From Corythucha ciliata (Eukaryota; Arthropoda; Insecta; Hemiptera; Tingidae), in NCBI GenBank assembly GCA_038030265.1, contig CM075942.1:38530751-38594750 (forward strand): DNA of 64,000 nt, in the 5' to 3' direction. A program made the position numbers and the translations under genes. Of this stretch, positions 34,742-45,813 are shown piece after piece; position 1 is the first letter of the stretch; every line of letters starts with the position of its first letter. The notes beneath the pieces are model-generated. The model saw only the letters and a program-made list of their open reading frames with translations, did no database searches and was not told the origin of the DNA.

Positions 34742-36042
34742 TTAACTTTCTGATTGATCACCCGCTGGCTCTGAAACTTCCTTCTCAGAGTTTTGAGCTC
34801 CCTTACAGGACAAAGATGAATCATCCGTTGCTAGAGTCGGGTGTTCCGTTCGCGGAACAGGCTCCGAAGTTGATTCTTCATCTTCCGCCTGACCAATTTC
34901 TTCCTCAATCGTTATATGGACTACCGACATACGCCTGTGTATCTCTTCTTCGACAACGTGAAGTATACTTTCTTGACTTCCGGCGAAAACACTGCCGTAT
35001 ATCTTTAGAATGTCTATTTTACACATCGGACACGTTCGATGTATTAAAAGCCACGGATCGATGCAGCTGTCGTGAAACTCGTGACCGCAGGTGAGAGTTC
35101 GAACGATATCACCGGTTTCGTATGAGTCGATACAAACGGCGCAACATTCGGCTTCGTTGTTGACAATTTTATCGGTTGACGTGAGAGCTTTTTTAGGGAT
35201 TTTCGCGAGAGCTCGCTCGTCTTTCGTATAGAAGCTGGTGTGTCCCATCTTTGTTTTGGACTGGTGTTTTTGAACCGCATAGAGAAAAGTACAGGAGAAG
35301 AAAATGAAAACTAAAAGAATGGCAACGAATAAAGTGCAGATCATTTTTGAGGTGGTAACGTCAACATCATCAAATGTTTCAACTTCAATGCAGGGATTCG
35401 CAATCGACAGATAAACGTGAACGTCGGAGTGTTCTTTTAAAAGTTGAACAAGTTCTTCACCTTTCCAATTGTACGTAAACACAGCGACGATAGTACTCGA
35501 CGATAATGAAGACGTTCGACGCTGGCTCCTTGGGGCGGCGAGTTGTGACGTCTTATGAAAATTGTAGACGACGATCCCTGAGGCATTGCTCATCTGAGCG
35601 TTATCTATTTTCGTCTGAAAACTACATCCCCCTCGACGAACGAGCGCAATCCATGGCGAAAGATCTCTGGAACCAAGAGGACCGTTGGCCCAGGGAAGAC
35701 TGCAGCCTGTATCGTTAGGCTCGTTGGATACGTGAACCAGTCGCCCTGATGCAACTCCTTCATAGCCCTTAACATATTCAGGTCAAATAAAGAGTATTAA
35801 ACACGGCGAAGTTCTAAAATGTTCTATGAAGAACAATCTGAGCTCACCTGCACAAATTTCGCTACCTCGCCCTTCTCAATGTGCAGTTTCCGCTGTCGGT
35901 CCCAGCTCGAGACTCCCAATAGTGCTGAAGCGAAACACTCGAAATAATCGAGACTACCACTTGGACTCGAACAAACGGGTCCTGATTGCACCAACGTTAA
36001 AATGAGAATCATATACACAACTACAATGTCGTCGTTCAACAT
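34742..36042 (-). CDS. PA-TM-RING E3 ubiquitin ligase (Goliath/Godzilla/RNF13-RNF150 family), two exons
   Basis: Predicted join of 36042-35848 (65 codons) and 35767-34742 (341 residues plus stop), giving ~406 residues. The exons meet in phase 0 at CAG|GTGAGC and TTAAG|GGC around an 80-bp intron. Start chosen because it opens a signal peptide (hydrophobic residues 7-19, Met11 an alternative). PA domain about 55-200, with SPWIALVRRGGCSFQTKI and NASGIVVYNF. One membrane helix about 207-230 (ICTLFVAILLVFIFFSC). RING-H2 with all ligands: Cys274, Cys277, Cys292, His294, His297, Cys300, Cys311, Cys314, including DPWLLIHRTCPMCK, the family signature. The acidic tail (about 335-406) is low in similarity. 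Known family members sit in endosomal or secretory membranes, the PA domain in the lumen and the RING in the cytosol, and ubiquitinate membrane-trafficking targets. Frame is intact with no sign of decay. Exact ortholog not assignable. Confidence 0.93.
35768..35847 (-). other. Intron of the RING ligase gene, 80 bp
   Basis: Minus strand begins GTGAGCTCAG after GTGCAG and ends GAATATGTTAAG. It carries stop codons in the joined frame, and removing it connects GEVAKFVQ to GYEGVASG, matching the expected start of a PA domain. The acceptor has a weak pyrimidine tract. Confidence 0.8.
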
Positions 36043-36421
36043 AATTTCTTCAAGGCGGACCGCGATCGACACTCTGAGAAACTCGACCCGAGACAGAGAC
36101 ATTAAACCCACGAGCAATGTCAGGCGTCGAGAAGCGGGCGGGGGTTCTTCATCTAATTTGTGGTGCTTCAGAAAAAGGGCGTGATTGTGAAGAGGGAGGG
36201 ATCGTGTTAATGAGATTGTACACGTTGAAGGGAAAACTCTAGTACAATAAAACCTCACACACGTGGTTCTTCCTGAAATACGCCATGGAGAGGAGGAATC
36301 GAAGAAATATTTTACCGCTTCCCTCACGTGCATTTCCTTATAAAACGTGACTTTTTGACGTTGCAGGTGCGGAATCATTTTACGCAAAAAGGCGAATAGC
36401 TTTTTCAGCTGTTAAGAAAAC

Positions 36422-36454
36422 CACGTGATGTGGAAATCATCCACTCCCTTTATA
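36422..36454 (-). promoter_or_regulatory. Candidate core promoter of the RING ligase: TATA box and E-box
   Basis: On the minus strand TATAAA (36454-36449) is followed 21 bp later by CACGTG (36427-36422), about 400 bp before the chosen start codon. The spacing would put initiation near 36420. CACGTG is an E-box; lysosome and endosome genes are often under CACGTG control, which would fit the family, but this is inference from one short match. Confidence 0.3.
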
Positions 36455-36558
36455 GAAAGATAATAGGTATTCATGATCAAAAGTATAACGCATGTTCCCG
36501 TTTGTTTCTATAGGGCTTCTCCCACCCGGTCAAAACTTATGTTACCAAACAACAGAGT

Positions 36559-36749
36559 TAGGCCCCCCGCACACTAGGAGAAAAAAGACGCCGACGCGCG
36601 CGTCAGCGTCCGACTCGTGCAGTAAAAACACATAGAACTCTATGGGCCCTTTCACATTGGACGCGTACGCGAGAGTCGTCTCTTCCCCGAGAAAAAAGAC
36701 GCCGACTCGCGCGTCGGCGTCTTTTTTCTCCTAGTGTGCGCGGGGTCTA
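36559..36749. mobile_element. GC-rich palindromic MITE, TTAGGCCCCCCGCACACTAG ends
   Basis: Left TTAGGCCCCCCGCACACTAG then GAGAAAAAAGACGCCGACGC. The right half carries GACGCCGACTCGCGCGTCGG then CGTCTTTTTTCTCCTAGTGT and ends GCGCGGGGTCTAA. The right arm is itself a hairpin (GACGCCGAC-TCGCGC-GTCGGCGTC). The middle has GGGCCCTTTCACATTGGACG. About 190 bp, much richer in GC than its surroundings, 517 bp upstream of the RING gene start. Confidence 0.85.
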
Positions 36750-36842
36750 AGACGAGGTTTGTCATTTTGAATGAATATATGAATGGTTTATGCTCAGTAA
36801 GCTAAGTCCCAGTACCCTCCTCCCCTTGAATACGCTAATGAC

Positions 36843-38016
36843 TAGGGATCGGATTTTTATGCTCTAAAAAACTGCAAAATATGCCCTATAAAATGCCCTT
36901 AAAATTGAGGAAATATGCGCTTAAATATGCCACCAACAAAATCAAATTAGGGGAATTTTTTACTCTTTCTTTCGTTGATTTTGAATGTATAGGGGGCTGG
37001 AAATTATGGCACAGTACAGAATCGTAAGTGAAACATTAAAACAAAACTTAAACCCCGACAAATACAAACAGAAAAGGCCAGTTATTCAAAGTTAAGGAGC
37101 CCCTAGACGATCAGTTTTTTTATCAAACGTGGTGGATCAGTCGACTGTGACAGCCATGATTGACCGTCTAGAAGCGTGTTTTACGATTGAGTCAATGACT
37201 GAAGAAGATTGAATGACCACCGCCTTTTCCTCATCTTCCTCGTCTTATTTCTCTTCAGTTGGAGTGCAGCCCAAGTCAACAAAAAAAGCACGGACAAATC
37301 CTGGTTTGAACTCATTGCACTCAGCACAACACCGCGAGAGACACTGGTACTGGGAAGGGTTTTGTTCAAACAACTGAAGAAATGATTGAAGCTCACTTCA
37401 ATCTGTTTGTTCAATATTTTGATCAATCAGACTGACCGTCTATGGACTCCTTAACAGTCCGTTTGAAACTCCCTGGCGAATGCATTCACTTTACTTGCTA
37501 AAGTGATTCGTTCTTTCAGCATTATCGTGTTCCCTAAACGAACTAAGAAGTAATACATTGTATGAAAAGCAGAAAAAAAAAAAAAATAGAAATTACATAG
37601 AATTGAAAGGCGCTTCAAACAGTTGGCAAGATGCGCGCAATCCTTGTGCCTTATCAAACGAAAAAAGAGGAGCGTAACTTTGTCTTGCACTATTTTCACT
37701 GGGCCGCTCGCTGAACCTACAATAAGTGATTTCTCGCTGAAGCATGCAGTTTTCATCGGGAGTCGCGTTTGGCTGTTACGCCGCACTTTTCAACGTCCAC
37801 TAATTTTGTTGTTCTAGAATATTTTTGTGCGTCAATAATAAAAAATGAACGCGTTGGGCGTTTATGCACTGTTTGGTTAGATCAGGAATATTTTCTTTTC
37901 TTTAAAATAAGTAATTTTATGCTTTTAACCCTAAATTATGCGTTTTCATGCTGCTATCCCCCAAATATGCAATTTTATGCAAAAAAAAATTCTTCGCAAT
38001 GAAAATCCGATCCCTA
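36843..38016. mobile_element. Non-autonomous hAT-type element with 8-bp target duplication
   Basis: Ends TAGGGATCGGATTTTTATG and GAAAATCCGATCCCTA are inverted repeats. The flanking octamers CTAATGAC (36835-36842) and CTTATGAC (38017-38024) match at 7 of 8 positions, the duplication length of hAT elements, and TAGGG fits hAT termini. Both subterminal regions are packed with ATATGC/TTATGC (about ten copies), like hAT transposase binding arrays. The interior holds another nested element and short open frames (37451-37786 minus) that I cannot identify as transposase. Length 1174 bp. Confidence 0.8.
37096..37450. mobile_element. TTAA-flanked inverted-repeat element nested in the hAT element
   Basis: GGAGCCCCTAGACGATCAG at the left and CTGACCGTCTATGGACTCC at the right are imperfect inverted repeats. 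Both are bordered by TTAA (37092-37095 and 37451-37454). TTAA duplication is the hallmark of piggyBac-type insertion, though TTAA could also be part of the terminus. About 355 bp, non-coding. A second GACCGTCTAGAAGC lies at about 37163. Confidence 0.6.
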
Positions 38017-41000
38017 CTTATGACCATAACACTCATTTTTATAAGCTGCTCAAGATTGTTATATTCAAGAATTATAAGAGTGTCAGTGCATTGAGCATTT
38101 TCTCAGAAATATAACTTTCAGCCAGATTTAAAGCGCTTCACTTACAAGCCGCCCTGAAAACCGGACGCAAGACTGTATTGAGAACAACACATACAAGAAC
38201 ACGAATTATTTGAGAAGAGGGAAGTTCAGATTAAACCTTACAATTGCGAAAAATGGTTAGTTTGGTTTTTCGATCGGCTGGTGAGCATTTGATTCATGAG
38301 CATTCCTTCCCCATACCCAAGAAAAATTGATTGCAGTAAATTAATTTAAAAAATGACTGCATGAATATTATGTACCTCACATCACAAGTTGACACGAGTT
38401 TTGGAAAAGTATTGCTGCAAGAACAACAATAAGTGCGATTTGAGTAATTTTTCTTCTCAGTCTCAAGTACTCTCATCTATGTTACTCTTGTCCATGGTAT
38501 ACAATAAGAAAGAAGAAAAAAACGAACTTCAAGTACGCACATCATTACAGAGTTTCTGCGCTCCCTCATGCATGACGGCTTGTCTTCCATTTGCCATCGT
38601 CTACTGCTGTCCTTGTGAAAATCTGCGCGTGATGAAGGGGGAATTTACTTGTTTCCTCCTTTTAAGGCTAATTGAAAGGTAATGCATTCCATAGGTATGA
38701 TGTAAGATATTCTGGGCGTGAATCACTCTTTGAAATTTTTACAGTTCCACTCCAGTCTGAGAGTCTGCTGAAAGAGAAAGAAAGTTTATAATGAGGCTCG
38801 GGGGGTGTGAGGAGCGGGGGGGGGATCGTGTGGTTAAAAATGGAATGATTCAGTGAAAAGGACAGAAATAAGAAATGCAACGGCTCGTGAAAGGGTAGAT
38901 TTGAGATCTCATTGACCGTGAACGAGAAACCACACCTCTTTAGGTATAGTCATCCATATCATTCTTGGTTTTGTTCTTGTTTAAATGGAAGATTTCATCT
39001 CTTCAATACAACTTTTATTCCAGTCTTAATTTTATTTTAAAACGAAGTTAGAGAGCTGAAAAACATTATTGTGAAAAGAATCTCCGACTCTGACCTAAAA
39101 ATAGCAGAGTAACCTCATCTACGCGATCTCCATTATACCGAGAGTCAATTTTAACGCCACTGGGCATCATTGAACTTCCACCTCATTGTCTCATTTTGCA
39201 AACCGACCTTCTTTCGCTTGCATTCGTCCTACTCTACAGGAGTAAATTGGAGCAATTGTGATTTTATGAGGCACAGTTTGTGTTCTTTATAGAGCGAGAT
39301 GTTTTATTTAATAACATCTATCAGATAAGAATCAACAGTGCTCCTATGGATCAAACAGTACGGCCTGTCGGGCTCGCTTAACGATTATTTTTAAAAATAT
39401 GGACGGTGAAGGGGGTGGATCTATTTATTTTATTAGTGCTGCACCTTACGTGCAAATTATCTTCACTCAATTTACCAACAATAAAACGTGACTTTCACTC
39501 AGATGCTAACTTGCACACTAAAAACGAAGTCTCAGAATAGCCCGTCATCAAGCCGGTCGCGGCGTCACGCAAGCCTTTAAAACACATAATCCCGGTCAGC
39601 CCTACCACTGTGTTTTTTGTAATACAGAATTCGATAGTAAGAAATAACGGGGCGGGGAAAACAGAGTCTAAAACATTTCTCTATTACAATCACGTGAAAA
39701 AATCGCAGACAATTTTTGGCCCGACCAGCTGAAGAAACTTGTCAGCATTCTCGTTCTACAAAGAACGGCGTCAACAAAGAAATTGACTTTTAGAATCCGC
39801 GCTGTAGGTCGGCTTAGGACAATATTTCCCGCTAGGCTCACAACTCAGATTCACCTACGTGATCAATGTCATTATTCATTGTTCACCACAAAAAATTGTA
39901 TTTCTTAACCGAGGAAAATCGCGCCTCCTTCCACTTTTTCTTTACGACGGTACTGCGCCTCAGCGAAAGAAACGGTATCCGTTTTGTACCCGAAATTTCA
40001 TGCGAATACTCACAGCAGATGCCGAAAAAAGAAAAGTATGGGGGGGGGGCATCCCAGGAGTCACGAAAGGCACTGCAACTATGTTTTTTGAAAGAAAATA
40101 ATCGTACGCCCTTTGTTCCGATCGATGAGGCTGTCAAGTTTATTCATGCCAAGGCAGATAGGTACACACATAAAAATGTACATATGTACATAGATTCTTA
40201 ATAACTCAACGTGGATAAGAATAGGTAACAGTTCACTGAAGATGTTACAGTCTTCGCGACGTTCTCTTCTATTTAATTCTGCCTTGCGTCAAAGGCTTAA
40301 TTCCATTGTCAACTGATAATTAAAAAACTGTGAACTACAACTTTTTTCTTTCGTCTTATCGTGCATCTGAGATAACTGAAATGAATCCGTCATTTGCAGC
40401 AGCATTCTCACGTGATACCTAAAACAGCTCGCTCTTACTCATCTCAAAACTTCCTCCTTACTTCAACTATCCTCCTATTTCATTTCGCTTTTCTCTGTAG
40501 TCTCGATAATTTCACTCGTGTATTACAGTATCTCATGGCTCTTTCTCTTGTGCTCTCCCTCGCTTACCTCACAGTATCATTTCGTTAGCATCTTGACTTG
40601 TCCTCTTGTTTTTGACATCCAAGATTAAGATCCCTTCTGAGAAATTGCAACCTCTCAGATTTCCAGGAAGGTAGTCTAGGGACTGTGATGACGATGAAAT
40701 TCTGATAATTGTTTCCTGTCACTTTACTTTTAAGCACCTTTTTTCCTCACAGTTTTTTTTTTATCTTGGAAGTAAGCCAAGTGAAGGGATTGTGTGAGAG
40801 AATGAAAAACAGTTACGAAATAATATTTTTAGACTTTTTTCAGAATACTTTCGATATCCAGTATCAGAGCCCTAACGCCGGCGTCGAAAAATGAAAGAAC
40901 AAATGTTTTTCCGGGCTTTCTGAGATTTTGTGAAACACGTCCCAGTCAGATAATCATATAAGCAAATATGAAGTCCCGAGAAAAAACATGACACACATTC

Positions 41001-41173
41001 GCGATTTGTTTTTGCGATTTCTGACATTTTTTATTCGTACGAGACACAAATTTTTCCGGTAATTTCAATTGACGTCGGTTTATTGAGAAAAATTACTTTA
41101 ATATGGGCCGAAATCTCGGTGATAAAAAAAATATCTGTATCAATCCACTTTGAGTCAAAAGGTCAATATGTTC
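38017..41173. other. No recognisable gene
   Basis: Overlapping open frames at 39859-40201 on both strands are of chance length. G-rich runs lie near 38815 and 40038. No element ends were recognised. Confidence 0.35.
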
Positions 41174-41417
41174 CATGGAGGTAGGAACAAGTGTGGGAGT
41201 GAAACGCACTTTTCCTGAAGCCGGTCGCCATTACTATACGCACCATTTGTTATTAGGCTTTACCCAACAAAAACATTGAATATTTGATACTAATCAGTGA
41301 AAAAATTCCCGCCCTCATTGAGAATGATAACAGTAGGTGTTTAATGGCGGATAATGGCTTCACATGATTCTACTTGAAAAAAGCCTTTCGCTCCCTCCAC
41401 TTGTTCCTACCTCCATT
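41174..41417. mobile_element. MITE with ATGGAGGTAGGAACAAGTG ends
   Basis: ATGGAGGTAGGAACAAGTGT at the left and CACTTGTTCCTACCTCCAT at the right. The pairing extends about 38 bp with mismatches (GGGAGTGAAACGCAC against GGGAGCGAAAGGC). The interior contains GCCATTA-type short inverted strings and no coding sequence. Confidence 0.8.
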
Positions 41418-42999
41418 GTCTATGCGTAGTTACTTGTCCTGGGGGGCAAGTACGAAGGGGTGTTATATTTTAACACGGCATTATCCTATCACAATTATTA
41501 TTCCGTCCACAAAATAATTCTACATTGGTGGGGGCTGAATCATTTAGTGAACATTGAACCTACAGCTTATAGGACATGAAAAAATTAGTGAAGGGTGAAA
41601 TGAAAAATTCCCCTTCGAAGTGCTACTTGGAAGGAATAAAAACGGTTTGGAGTAAAGAAAAAAAAAAAAAAAAACTGGAGAAACAAGAGTGGTACCCTCT
41701 CCACACTTCCCCAACAAGCACAGAAGTGTCACTTGTCGTATTGCTAACAATCTCTATATACAAGAGTCTTTTTTCCACCCTTAGAAGAAGAACAAGCACC
41801 TTTACTCCCCATCCACCCTTCTTCCATTAGGCATTACGTCAGCATCTCTGTCTCGCTCTCTCTTGTTTTATCTTGAGGTCAAATGAGTCACAGGGAGTGA
41901 CAGAACTCCGTGCTTTCGCAGGTGTTTGTAGACTAATGCCACCCCACCATCCTTGGTTCTTTACGCATCAGTTGCGGGTAAAATAGGCATGGAAGGGAAA
42001 ATCTTCAAGAATAGACTTCTATGATTGAACAGCCACTAAAAAGAAATTTTATAATTTAGTAACAAAATTATAGTAGGGGAAGTCACGATGACTCCCCAAT
42101 CGTGTAGGTTTTTACCCTCGCCCGCAATTAATAACAACCGTTAAGTTAATGATTTTTAGTATTCCAATGAACACGGTATATCTCAAGCTCCCACATCAAA
42201 ACACCAGAACCCATTTTGAAAGGAATTGGACTATTTTGTCGAGTGGAAAACAGTAAGATCCTTAATAAGATAAGCATGAGCGAAGTAGCGAAAAATTTCC
42301 AATGGTTTCGGTTCAAAATCAAGGCTCCAATTGGTAGAGAATTGAATTAATCAGAATTCAACCGCCTACTACAGCCCCTCGTCGTTTTACAGCGTCCGCA
42401 TAATTAATTACCAATGATTAATAAATATTCCAAAATAACCATTCATGCCACGTTTACCACCTAACCCGGGAAACTAAAATCATCTTTTGAATTTGTATTT
42501 ATTATTGTTCCAAAGTTGATTCGAATAATTATGAATATTCTCACACGCTGTGAGACACCAGCGTAACCTTGGCCTGGAAATTTGACCACCTACCTTAAGT
42601 AAGATATCTGCGTTTTCGCTTTCGTCCATCCTACGCAAAATAATTGCGAATATTTATTTCCTTTCGCTGTACTTTGCACTTTTCTTTTTGCTTCCTGTCC
42701 CCCTTTTCCTACATAGGTACTTGAGTACGTTCGTAAAGGATTGAATGAATCAATAAAAAGCCAAGAAAGTTTTAATGTTTCCCCATCCCCCAACGTGTTT
42801 CTTGAGAAAGTGTGAAAGCTGACACTGCGGTGCCTCCAAGCTCACATAAAATCTCAGAGGGGTCAACACATTTTTATCTCGGCTTCATAAAAGTGATTTT
42901 CACAACACCCTTGCGACAAAAATTAAACATGTTAGTAGAATCATCAATAGATCTGCTTTTTTCGAATGTACGAACTTATTTTGAACGCTGTGCATATAG
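41418..42999. other. No recognisable gene
   Basis: A-run near 41658; no open frame above chance and no repeat ends seen. Confidence 0.35.
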
Positions 43000-45026
43000 A
43001 CCAGTCAATATAGACACACAAATCGGGGTAAATCGCAAACATGCATGTAATTGATTTTTTTGTTGCATGTTGTTAGGACCAATGAGAGCAGTTATTACTC
43101 AAGTTTGCAACCCTCAAAACCTTGTGCTTAACTCATGGCATTCGAAAAACTAAGAAATGTCATCACTTTTTCTGGTTTTTTAAACAAAAATACCAGAAGA
43201 AAGAGTTTTTCGAGCATGACCACAGTATACATTGTTGAAGCCAACTAAATTTGCTACAATTTAAGCCATGCCCGAGCATCCTGGGTCTGTTAGTTCAGGA
43301 AATACAGTCAATCAACAAAATACCTAATCTCGCCAAAAAGCGAGATTTTATTGGTAGGGTAATTTTTCAAGACCCGTAGCACTCAAATACGCGGTGATTG
43401 GTACTTGGGTGAACAAAATGAGAGGGGTGATTGTATACCAAAAATGCAACAAAAAATTTCTTATGACCTAAGGTCAGATTTCCACTCCTAGTTCAGATAA
43501 TCAATTTGTTGTTTTTTAGCACATCACGGGTTTTCGCAACAAAAACATCTGTAACATGGGAAGTAAGCGTCCTAGGTTAAATCCAACGACACCACTGAAA
43601 AGAGCACTCTTTTTTTTGTGTGAGTAAAGACATTTTGTCTAATGATAGCGAAAGATTCTTTGAGTAAACTGGGAAAATATCAGGATGTTTTTAAAATTGT
43701 CAGTTTTTGACAACTGTTCAAAGCTAGACTACATTAGCCATGGTGCTCCCAGCACCTGGCAAGTTCCTCTAAAACTGTATGAAGTAACTCAGTTTAATAC
43801 TTCATGCTTATTTTACTCCTGTCCTTTGCAATTTCTTGATAAAAATCCATTGTTATTCCAAAAAATGAGGCAATTAGGCCCATTTTGTGTGCCTACAAGA
43901 AGATCAAGAGCCATTCCCAAAACTTTTTTTTTCAGCTTAATTCACTTTTCCTATGCTAATCTATGAGGACAGACAAATAAAAGTGGAATAAGCTGAAAAA
44001 AAATTCTTGAAATAGCTTTCGTATCTTCTTTTAAGCACTCAAAATGGGCCTGATTGCCTCATTTTTTGGTATAACAATGGATTTTTCTCAAAACATTGCG
44101 AAGCACAGGAGTAAAATAAGCATGAAGTATTAAACCAAGTTACTTCATACAGTTTTAGAGGAATTCGCTGGGCGCTGGGAGCACCATGGCTAATGTAGTC
44201 TAGCTTTGAACATTTGTCAAAAACTGACATTTTAAAAAATATCCTGATATTTTCCCAGTTTACTCCAAGAATCTTTCGCTAACTTTGGACAAAATGTCTT
44301 TACTCACACAGAAAAAAGTGTGCTCTTTTCATTGGTGTCGTTGGATTTAACCTAGGACGCATGCTTCCCAAGTTACAGCTGTTTTTGTTGCAAAAACCAG
44401 TGATGTGCTGAAAAACGTGAAAAAATCTATTATCTCGACTAGGAAAGGAAATCGGACCCTAGGTCATAAGACAATTTTTGTTGCATTTTGGATGTTTAAT
44501 CACCCCTATTATTTTGCTCAACCAAGTACCAGTCACCCTGTCCTATGGAATATCCACGCGAAAATAAATTTTAGGCAATAGCGTCAGATTCAAATTGAGC
44601 TACTGCCTAAGAATTATTTTCGCGTGGATATTCTGTAGGACCATTATGTTTGAGTGCTACGGGTCTTGAAAAATAACCCTATCAATCAAATCTCGCTTTT
44701 TGGCGATATTACATATTTCTTGATTGGCTGTATCTCCGAAAATTACAAACGTAGGACGCTCGGACTGGGCTTAAATTGTAGCAAATTTAGTTGGCTTCAA
44801 CAATGTATACTGTGGCCATGCTCAAAAAACGCTTTCTTCTGGTATTTTTGTTTAATAACCTAAAAAATTGATGGAATTTCGTAGTTTTTCGAGTGCCACG
44901 AGTTGAGCACAAGGTTTTGAAGGTTGCAAACTTGAGTATAAACTGCTCTCATTGGCCCTAACAATGTGCAAAAGAAAAAACAATTACATGCATATTTGCG
45001 ATGCTTGATGTTTATATTGACTGGCC
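43000..45026. mobile_element. 2.0-kb palindrome (foldback element) with ~0.95-kb arms
   Basis: The left arm 43000-43949 begins ACCAGTCAATATAGAC. The right arm 43978-45026 is its reverse complement ending GTTTATATTGACTGGCC. The loop is only 28 bp. In the best-aligned stretch (about 188 bases around 43700-43890) I count roughly 15 mismatches, so about 92% identity. Mirror-image open frames survive in both arms (43685-43966 plus, 44039-44230 minus), but their translations differ at about 13 of 62 residues, more than the DNA divergence would give under constraint. They are therefore probably non-coding. A small hairpin ATCTCGCCAAAAAGCGAGAT (about 43327) lies in the left arm. The right arm is longer because of the insertion at 44541-44640. 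Superfamily unknown. Confidence 0.88.
44541..44640. mobile_element. 100-bp near-perfect palindromic MITE inserted in the right arm
   Basis: TCCTATGGAATATCCACGCG ... CGCGTGGATATTCTGTAGGA, with GAAAATAAATTTTAGGCA-TAGC pairing inward to the centre. The corresponding point in the left arm (about 43390-43400) lacks it, so it inserted after the large palindrome formed. Confidence 0.85.
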
Positions 45027-45436
45027 TAATACGACCGAGCAGGATCAGGGAACCTTTTGAAAAATCATAATTTCTGAGAAGTCTAACCTCTTAGTATTTT
45101 ACTTCCATGTTATTTTTCTTTCTTCTTAAACTTCTTGAAAGCCAACCCAAAACATCACGCCACTTAACGTGCCGCTCAAGCTCGACCACTGGCACTTCTT
45201 CTGAGAAAAAGTAACCAAAATAAAGCTTTCACGTACTGGAGAAAAAAACTGGTCAGTCAAATTCACCAATTAAAGACTTTGATGTCGGGGTCGGGGTACC
45301 GGGGACAGAGTTTCTTTCAAAATGTTCTCATTAATTAATGTATAATCAGGCAACACTTCGGTGCATGCCGTGCGGGAGATTCAGCGACTTGAGTTCGATT
45401 ATAGGTTATTTATTTTTCTCTAGACCTACTAGTGAA
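45027..45436. other. No recognisable gene
   Basis: Spacer between the 2-kb palindrome and the next inverted repeat; no coding similarity. Confidence 0.3.
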
Positions 45437-45806
45437 CCTTTAAAACACAGGTACTGCAACACGGATTTCAGCGCCATCTTTGGTCCCTCAGTCGTTAGGG
45501 TAAACAAAATATCATGGGGTCAACCATGAGCTAGTGTAAAAAAACCGTCAAAACGCGGTATCTATGGCGTTATAACATTATTTGTGATAAAGCGTCCTTA
45601 GTTACCGCTTGCGTTAATTTTTTAACGCTAGCTCATGGTTGACCCCCATGAATGAAAAAATTGTCATCGTAACTGCAAACAAACGCGGAACGGGGTGGAA
45701 ATAAATAAAAATATCCTACTTGTCAATGAGATCGGGTGATAATTATAATGATATGAGGGACCAAGTATGGCACCGATTTGCGTGTTGCAGTACTCGTGTT
45801 TTATAG
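45437..45806. mobile_element. Palindromic element with GCAACAC/GTGTTGC arms
   Basis: AAAACACAGGTACTGCAACA near 45440 pairs with GTGTTGCAGTACTCGTGTTT near 45785. TCTTTGGTCCCTCA pairs with TGAGGGACCAAG. A second, inner pair is ATGGGGTCAACCATGAGCTAG (about 45514) and CTAGCTCATGGTTGACCCCCAT (about 45629). The centre holds GCGTCCTTAGTTACCGCTTGCG, shared with the hairpin element at 17521-17630. Confidence 0.7.
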
Positions 45807-45813
45807 CCACCGT

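Noticed and set aside
35506..35718. Plus-strand frames across the RING gene (34735-35094, 35506-35718)
   Set aside because: They are antisense shadows of exon 2, which carries a clear protein family on the minus strand.
43685..44230. Mirror-image open frames in both arms of the 2-kb palindrome as a duplicated gene
   Set aside because: About 13 of 62 residues differ against roughly 8% DNA divergence, with no excess of silent changes, so they look like inherited non-coding frames.
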